Origin: UBA3006 sp031401235
GTDB lineage: Bacteria; Actinomycetota; Acidimicrobiia; Acidimicrobiales; Ilumatobacteraceae
Direction: 5' to 3'
DNA: 64,000 bases
NCBI GenBank assembly: GCA_031401235.1
Contig: JANNRJ010000030.1
Span: 124,001 to 188,000, forward strand
Positions 59,111 through 64,000 of the stretch are shown here, piece by piece (the first letter of the stretch is position 1; every line of letters begins with the position of its first letter). The notes beneath the pieces were generated by a model, which saw only the letters and a list, made by a program, of their open reading frames with translations, had not been told where the DNA came from and did not search any database. Position numbers and translations under genes: made by a program.

Positions 59111-60630
59111 TTGCGTTTCCAATTCTGACAATGCTTGTCGTGCTGCCTGCACTTGGTGCACTTGTGGTGTCTCTGATCAGTCATTCGCGTCTCGAATGGG
59201 TGAAACTCGCCGCACTTGTTACCAGTGTCGCTACTGGTGCGATGTCGGTGTGGATGCTAGTGAAGTTTCCCAGTGGTTCGGCTGGGTTCGAGTTCGTATC
59301 GAAACATTCATGGATTAGTCAATGGGGGATTTCATGGCACCTTGGCGTTGATGGCATCTCGCTATTTTTAGTGGTGCTTACCGGCGTGCTCTTCCCCCTG
59401 GTAATCGCCGGAATTGACGTCCATCATGATCAAAAGCCCTACCTGGCATGGCTGCTACTTCTCGAAGCCGGGGTGATGGGGAGTTTTCTCAGTTTGGATC
59501 TCTTTCTTTTCTTTGTGTTCTTCGAAATCGTGCTCGTGCCGATGTACTTTCTCATCGGCGGCTGGGGCTATGAGCGGCGCGTCTATGCGGCGACAAAATT
59601 CTTCCTCTACACCATGGCTGGTTCGGCATTCATGCTCGTTGGCATCATTGCTACTGCCGTTCTAGCCCGCCGCGATATTGGCGAGTTGACTTTCAACGTC
59701 ATCGACATCGCCGAGAAAGCTAACTTCTCGACGACTACTGGTCGATGGCTCTTCGTTGCCTTTGCCATTGCATTTGCGGTCAAAGTTCCGCTTTTTCCGT
59801 TGCATACCTGGTTGCCCGATGCCCACACCGAAGCTCCGACCGGTGGCTCAGTCATCCTCGCTGCTGTATTACTGAAAATGGGAACTTACGGACTATTGCG
59901 ATTTGGTATTTACCTATTTCCTGAAGCATCCGTGTGGGCCCGTCCGGTGATGTACACACTTGCCGTGATCGGCATCTTGTACGGCGCAATTGCTGCCACC
60001 ATGCAACGCGATCTGAAGCGGCTCGTCGCCTATTCGTCGATTGCCCACTTGGGGTTTATCGTGCTGGGTGTTTTTGCCCTGACTCACCAATCGATAAGTG
60101 GTGGTGTCATCCAAATGGTGAATCATGGCGTGTCCACGGGGGCATTATTTTTACTTGTCGGCATGATTTACGAACGTCGCCACACTCGCCAAATTGATGA
60201 ATTGCGTGGGTTACAGCATGTGGCACCAATTTTTGCTGGGTTCTTTATGGTGGTGATGCTTTCATCCATCGGTCTGCCAGGACTCAACGGATTCGTCGGT
60301 GAATTCCTCATCCTGATCGGGTCTTTCGACACTGCCCGTTGGTGGGTAGTGGTCGCAACCACCGGTGTCATTTTGGCCGCACTTTATTTGCTATGGGCGT
60401 ATCAGCGCGTGTTCCATGGCGAGCCCGACGAAGCCAATAGTTCGTTTCGTGAGGTCTCAATGCGCGAAGGATTGTTGCTCTCGGTGTTCGTCGCGATCAT
60501 TGTGTTCACCGGCATATATCCAAAACCGATTCTGGATCGCATTGAACCAAGTGTGAAGGCATTGCTCGAACACGTTGAGCAACGCACCACGTATCGTCAG
60601 CCACAAGTAATTGGTGAGGCAACCAAGTGA
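59107..60630 (+). CDS. nuoM: NADH-quinone oxidoreductase subunit M
   Basis: A 507-residue, 14-helix antiporter-like subunit. Motifs: FFEIVLVPMYFLIGGWG, VPLFPLHTWLPDAHTEAPTG and DLKRLVAYSSIAHLGFIVLG. The start at ATG 59107 is chosen by ATGA overlap with nuoL and by the hydrophobic N-terminus (IAFPILTMLVVLPALGAL). Overlaps nuoN by four bases. Confidence 0.96.
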   Translation: MIAFPILTMLVVLPALGALVVSLISHSRLEWVKLAALVTSVATGAMSVWMLVKFPSGSAGFEFVSKHSWISQWGISWHLGVDGISLFLVVLTGVLFPLVIAGIDVHHDQKPYLAWLLLLEAGVMGSFLSLDLFLFFVFFEIVLVPMYFLIGGWGYERRVYAATKFFLYTMAGSAFMLVGIIATAVLARRDIGELTFNVIDIAEKANFSTTTGRWLFVAFAIAFAVKVPLFPLHTWLPDAHTEAPTGGSVILAAVLLKMGTYGLLRFGIYLFPEASVWARPVMYTLAVIGILYGAIAATMQRDLKRLVAYSSIAHLGFIVLGVFALTHQSISGGVIQMVNHGVSTGALFLLVGMIYERRHTRQIDELRGLQHVAPIFAGFFMVVMLSSIGLPGLNGFVGEFLILIGSFDTARWWVVVATTGVILAALYLLWAYQRVFHGEPDEANSSFREVSMREGLLLSVFVAIIVFTGIYPKPILDRIEPSVKALLEHVEQRTTYRQPQVIGEATK

Positions 60631-62135
60631 ATTCCGAACCCATACCATTCGTCGGTCCATCAATTCAGTGGTTCGAAATCAGTCCAATGCTCGCCCTATT
60701 GGCTGGTGCGTTGCTACTCCTGCTCGGAGGTGCGCTCACTCCGCAATGGCCACGAGGTTGGTACGCCGCAGTTTCGTGCGTAACTGCTGGAACGGCAGGT
60801 GTCCTTTCATTTTTCTTGTGGGGTGATGTGGTCAATGGTCAGCCGACAACGCTGGTGGGTGGTGCAATCGCCTTTGATCGATTCGCGCTGTTTTCAACAA
60901 TCACGATATGTGGGTCATTGGTCTTGGTGTCGTTAATCACCAACGATCACTTGCACCGCGAGGGCCAAGATGCGCCCGAGGTGTACGGGCTGTATCTCAT
61001 CGCCGCCATTGGTGGCATCATCATGGTTTCGGCCAACGACTTGGTCGTTCTCTTTTTGGGTCTGGAGACATTGAGCCTTTCGCTGTATGTGCTTGCCGCT
61101 AGCAATCGTCGCCGTGGCGAAAGCGAAGAGGCCGGGCTCAAATATTTCATCCTCGGCGGGTTTTCTTCGGCATTCTTTCTTTACGGGGTGGCACTTGTGT
61201 TTGGTTCGGTTGGGACCACGAACCTTGGCAGGATCGCCGAAGTGCTGGCTAATGAGCAAACTATTCCAGGCAACGACGCGCTGCTACTTGTTGGTATAGC
61301 ACTTTTGCTCGTCGGTTTTGCCTTCAAAGTCGCTCTCGTCCCGTTCCAGATGTGGACACCCGATGTATATCAGGGCGCACCGACACCGGTGACTGCCTAC
61401 TTGGCATCAATTGGCAAAGTCGCTGCCCTCGCCGCGCTCATCCGAGTGTTCGTTGTTGCGTTCCCATCGCGTATGGACGACTGGCGTCCGGCAATCACTG
61501 TGTTAGCGGTACTCACGCTGTTGATCGGTTCGGTCCTCGCCGTGGTGCAAACGAATGTGAAGAGAATGCTCGCGTATTCGTCGATCAGCCACGCCGGGTT
61601 CATGCTTGTCGGTTTGGAAGCAGCATCGCATCGCGATTCACTTGAATTAAACACTGGCGTGTCGGCGTCGCTTACATATTTAATGCTGTATTCGATCATC
61701 GTTATCGGTACTTTTGGTGTGGTCAGTCTTGTCGCTGGAGTTGGTGATTCGGCGACGTCGCTCGACGACATGCGCGGCCTTTCCAAACGACGCCCAGTCC
61801 TAGCTCTTGGGCTCACCGTGTTATTGCTGGCCCAAGCAGGAGTGCCACTCACCAGTGGTTTTGTCGCCAAGTTTGGTGTGATTCAATCTGCGGTGAATTC
61901 AGGAAGTTATGTTTTGGCACTTGTGGCAATGGTGTCGGCAGTGATCGCCGCATTTTTGTATCTGCGAATCATGGTCAGCATGTGGTTGAGCGCACCCGCC
62001 AATGAGTCACCTTTGAAGATTCCGATCGCATCAGGGCTGGCGATCGCATTCGCTGTTGTAGTTACCCTGGTAGTTGGTTTTGTCCCCGGCAGGCTGCTTG
62101 ACGCAGTCCGCGATCTTGGTCAATTTGTTAGCTAG
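60627..62135 (+). CDS. nuoN: NADH-quinone oxidoreductase subunit N
   Basis: A 502-residue antiporter-like subunit, the last of the operon. Segments ETLSLSLYVLAASNRRR, LVPFQMWTPDVYQGAPTPVT and VKRMLAYSSISHAGFMLVGL identify it. Start GTG (GTGA overlap with nuoM). It converges with the amidotransferase-type gene 12 bases further on; no strong terminator hairpin is visible between them. Confidence 0.96.
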   Translation: MNSEPIPFVGPSIQWFEISPMLALLAGALLLLLGGALTPQWPRGWYAAVSCVTAGTAGVLSFFLWGDVVNGQPTTLVGGAIAFDRFALFSTITICGSLVLVSLITNDHLHREGQDAPEVYGLYLIAAIGGIIMVSANDLVVLFLGLETLSLSLYVLAASNRRRGESEEAGLKYFILGGFSSAFFLYGVALVFGSVGTTNLGRIAEVLANEQTIPGNDALLLVGIALLLVGFAFKVALVPFQMWTPDVYQGAPTPVTAYLASIGKVAALAALIRVFVVAFPSRMDDWRPAITVLAVLTLLIGSVLAVVQTNVKRMLAYSSISHAGFMLVGLEAASHRDSLELNTGVSASLTYLMLYSIIVIGTFGVVSLVAGVGDSATSLDDMRGLSKRRPVLALGLTVLLLAQAGVPLTSGFVAKFGVIQSAVNSGSYVLALVAMVSAVIAAFLYLRIMVSMWLSAPANESPLKIPIASGLAIAFAVVVTLVVGFVPGRLLDAVRDLGQFVS

Positions 62136-62147
62136 TCACCAAGCAAG

Positions 62148-62861
62148 TTATTGGCGGCGCGCGGCGGCAATCAGCGCGTTAAACAGACCCTGTTGCTGTT
62201 CGTCAGTCGCCGCGTCATCCTCGGGATGCCATTGCACTCCAACGATCCATTTTGCTGTGCGATGCTCGACCGCTTCGATTACATTGTCGTCGCTGTGCGC
62301 TACAACCTGTAGGTCGGCAGCGGCTCGATCAATAGATTGATGATGATACGAATGGCCACCCTTGGGTCGCGTCGTGCCCATTGCCTTAGCAACACGCGAA
62401 CCTTCTGTTACTTCAACTGGATGGTAGGTATTCCAGTGTGATTCGCTGTCTGCCACTGTGTCGACAAGATTTTGGTGCAAAGTACCACCAAGGGCCACAT
62501 TAAGAACTTGGATACCTCGGCAAATCGCCAACACGGGTATATCTCGCGCTATCGCCGCACGGACAATTGCAAGTTCAAGCGCATCATGTTCAGCGACGAT
62601 GCCATAAATCGTGTCGGTGGACGTTTGTTGGTCATACAACGACGGGTCAAGGTCGCCGCCTCCATGGAGCAATACCGCGTCGGCACGTGCAACTAGTGAT
62701 TCGACATGGGCGAGCGTTGATTCAAGTGGCGGAACAGTGAGCGCTACACCTCCTGCGCGGGCAATTGCTTCCGAATACCGGCGTCCACTAGCGATGGCGG
62801 CTTCACGAACACCCTTGGCCTCAGGCGAGAGTCGACCTGGCAGCAAAACGAACGGTGTCAT
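62148..62861 (-). CDS. Peptidase C26 / gamma-glutamyl-GABA hydrolase-like class I amidotransferase
   Basis: A 237-residue single-domain glutaminase-like hydrolase. The nucleophile elbow is VLAICRGIQVLNVALGG, the catalytic His/Glu are in VQWHPEDD, and HGGGDLDPSLY is the start of the family core. PuuD-type enzymes cleave gamma-glutamyl-gamma-aminobutyrate in putrescine breakdown; this protein could act so, which would fit a GlnA2-type gamma-glutamylpolyamine synthetase elsewhere in the window. The ATG has TAGCGT six bases upstream. Confidence 0.87.
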   Translation of the reverse strand: MTPFVLLPGRLSPEAKGVREAAIASGRRYSEAIARAGGVALTVPPLESTLAHVESLVARADAVLLHGGGDLDPSLYDQQTSTDTIYGIVAEHDALELAIVRAAIARDIPVLAICRGIQVLNVALGGTLHQNLVDTVADSESHWNTYHPVEVTEGSRVAKAMGTTRPKGGHSYHHQSIDRAAADLQVVAHSDDNVIEAVEHRTAKWIVGVQWHPEDDAATDEQQQGLFNALIAAARRQ

Positions 62862-62867
62862 ACTTCC

Positions 62868-62877
62868 ACGCTAATCT
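62868..62877. promoter_or_regulatory. Overlapping divergent -10 elements
   Basis: Minus-strand TAGCGT (62868-62873) and plus-strand TAATCT (62872-62877) share two bases. Each is six bases from its start codon (62861 on minus, 62884 on plus). Two leaderless transcripts would leave from a 22-base gap, and both -35 regions would lie inside the opposite gene. Confidence 0.5.
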
Positions 62878-62883
62878 TTTCCA

Positions 62884-64000
62884 ATGCCAGAAGTTATTCC
62901 AGTTAATCAACAACTCGTCAAAAACCGCTTCCCTTGGAAATTGGCCCTGCCTTTGTATGCGCTGTCTTATGGCGTGATGTTGTTGTTCTCCAAGGCCTAT
63001 TTTTGGGACGATTGGTTGAGTTATTATTCAAAATCTGCCTCTGGAACAAAAGATGCGTTACGGCAAGTTGGATTTTGGCCAATAAATGGCATCTTTCAAG
63101 TGGATGTACTCGGTCGGCGACCGGAGTTATTTGCAATTGTTACCATCGCCTGTTTCTTTATTACAGGATGGTGTCTGTTCCATATTCTGAGTACGGTAAA
63201 AATTCTCAGCACTGATCAGGTCCGACTGATCACCATCTTGTTTCTAGTTCTGCCGATCAATTCTGCGCGCGTCTCGATGTCTGTTTTCATCTATTCGTAT
63301 TCGCTTCTCCTCTTCTATTTAGCGTGGTATCTATTGGTTGCAAAGCGTTCTCACTTTGTGTGGTTGCTTTCCATCCCACTGTTTCTAATGAGTTTCAATA
63401 CCGTCGCTCTAATCGCGTTTTTCATAGTGCCTTGCGCGCACCTCCTTTATATGAAGTTGTCAGTTCCAGAAGTCAATAAGCGATTCGCTTATGTTTTAAG
63501 TGCATTATTTGCTTCGCTAGCTCCTCTCTATTGGATTATTGACCGTCGTTACAACCCACCACAGGGCGTATATCTCACTATGTACACGCCGCAAAAATTA
63601 GGAATGTTAAGAGCTTTGCTGCTCTTATTTGTATGCGCCGGCTTGATTTTCTGGTATTTGAAATCTCGCAAAGGGAATTTTTCCGAAAACAAGAGATACG
63701 CCATAATCATTGCTGGAATTACAATTACGGCAATTGGTGCATCTCCTTACATTGTTGGCGGACACCTAGTTGATATTTCAGATTGGCTGATTGCGTTTGT
63801 TCCAAGGTCGAGTGATTGGGACTCTCGACATCAACTGCTTCTCGGACTAGGTATTTCAGTTACAATTGCCGGAGTAGTGGGATCTATCGATTCAACCTTT
63901 AAACGTCAATGTCTGGCAGTGCTATTTGGGCTCTGTGTGATGTGGAATGTGACTTACATGCACTCCTATTACCTGGATGCATTAAAGCAGGATCAGGTGA
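62884..64000 (+). CDS. Polytopic membrane protein, C-terminus beyond window
   Basis: An open frame of 372 codons with no stop before the window end. It shows many hydrophobic helices (LALPLYALSYGVMLLFS, ELFAIVTIACFFITGWCLF, LITILFLVLPINSARVSM, LLLFYLAWYLLV and several more). An acidic loop WDDWLSYY near residue 40 is like the first extracytoplasmic loop of GT-C type membrane glycosyltransferases or O-antigen glucosyltransferases (GtrII-like), but no proof is seen. Composition is clearly AT-richer than the nuo genes, with TTA, ATA and AAA codons, which points to recent transfer or a cell-surface island starting here. Confidence 0.75.
   Translation, partial: MPEVIPVNQQLVKNRFPWKLALPLYALSYGVMLLFSKAYFWDDWLSYYSKSASGTKDALRQVGFWPINGIFQVDVLGRRPELFAIVTIACFFITGWCLFHILSTVKILSTDQVRLITILFLVLPINSARVSMSVFIYSYSLLLFYLAWYLLVAKRSHFVWLLSIPLFLMSFNTVALIAFFIVPCAHLLYMKLSVPEVNKRFAYVLSALFASLAPLYWIIDRRYNPPQGVYLTMYTPQKLGMLRALLLLFVCAGLIFWYLKSRKGNFSENKRYAIIIAGITITAIGASPYIVGGHLVDISDWLIAFVPRSSDWDSRHQLLLGLGISVTIAGVVGSIDSTFKRQCLAVLFGLCVMWNVTYMHSYYLDALKQDQV

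Noticed and set aside
1..64000. CRISPR arrays, insertion sequences, prophage genes, rRNA
   Set aside because: Looked for direct-repeat arrays, transposase or integrase motifs and rRNA signatures and saw none; the window appears to be core chromosome up to about 62880.

Overview
The window reads as a chromosome segment of an actinobacterium, most likely from class Acidimicrobiia (freshwater or marine Ilumatobacter / acIV type). Pointers are mycothiol glycosyltransferase MshA, a GlnR-type regulator beside glutamine synthetases, the rex-hemA-hemC-hemD order, an RsiG-like anti-sigma factor, a paired Get3/ArsA ATPase, and a nuoA-N operon joined to a quinol:cytochrome c oxidoreductase with a split, b6-like cytochrome b. 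The assignment is by recognition of families and gene order, not by a search. Coding density is very high; only 41816-42067 approaches 300 bases without a gene.

Layout. 1-3980: membrane-anchored cyclophilin (cut by the window edge), then lysC, a methyltransferase and asd. 4001-7911: tRNA-Pro(CGG), a single-domain response regulator, two ArsA/Get3-like ATPases and an NfeD-like protein. 8008-18370: EamA exporter, selB-selA, Nudix hydrolase, VOC protein, Mrp and ErpA Fe-S proteins, a Tat lipoprotein, RidA, an 8-oxoguanine deaminase-like amidohydrolase and a GDT1 transporter. 18367-23404: nitrogen block glnII-glnA2-glnR on the minus strand, diverging from nadE over a phased GlnR-type site. 23401-32377: MFS transporter, histidine phosphatase, MoaD-like protein, RsiG-like c-di-GMP anti-sigma factor, XRE regulator, mshA, ybjN-like gene, proC, a candidate small RNA, a DUF62 SAM-hydrolase-family protein, a 27-residue membrane peptide, an acyl-CoA synthetase and a membrane protein. 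32456-38957: rex-hemACD, hemB, hemL and a membrane-anchored unknown. 38983-62135: DoxX, a geranylgeranyl (menaquinone) reductase, cytochrome c, then a long co-directional respiratory stretch: 3-TM protein, 2[4Fe-4S] ferredoxin, cytochrome b6-like, subunit IV, Rieske, diheme cytochrome c, membrane protein and nuoA to nuoN. 62148-64000: class I amidotransferase-type hydrolase and an AT-richer polytopic membrane protein running off the end.

The most notable points are: (i) a b6-type cytochrome b with the Cys that carries heme c_i in the b6f family, encoded next to a ferredoxin; (ii) a short N-terminal peptide (TEIPEHLLKRA) shared by two different subunits of that respiratory block but written with different codons; (iii) an RsiG homologue with one intact and one degenerate c-di-GMP motif; (iv) a TAnnnT hexamer 6 to 9 bases before the start codon of about 19 genes, pointing to widespread leaderless mRNAs; (v) a threefold 18-bp repeat that multiplies this -10 element directly in front of hemB; (vi) candidate GlnR, Rex and DoxX-linked operators; and (vii) an orphan structured RNA between proC and the DUF62 gene.
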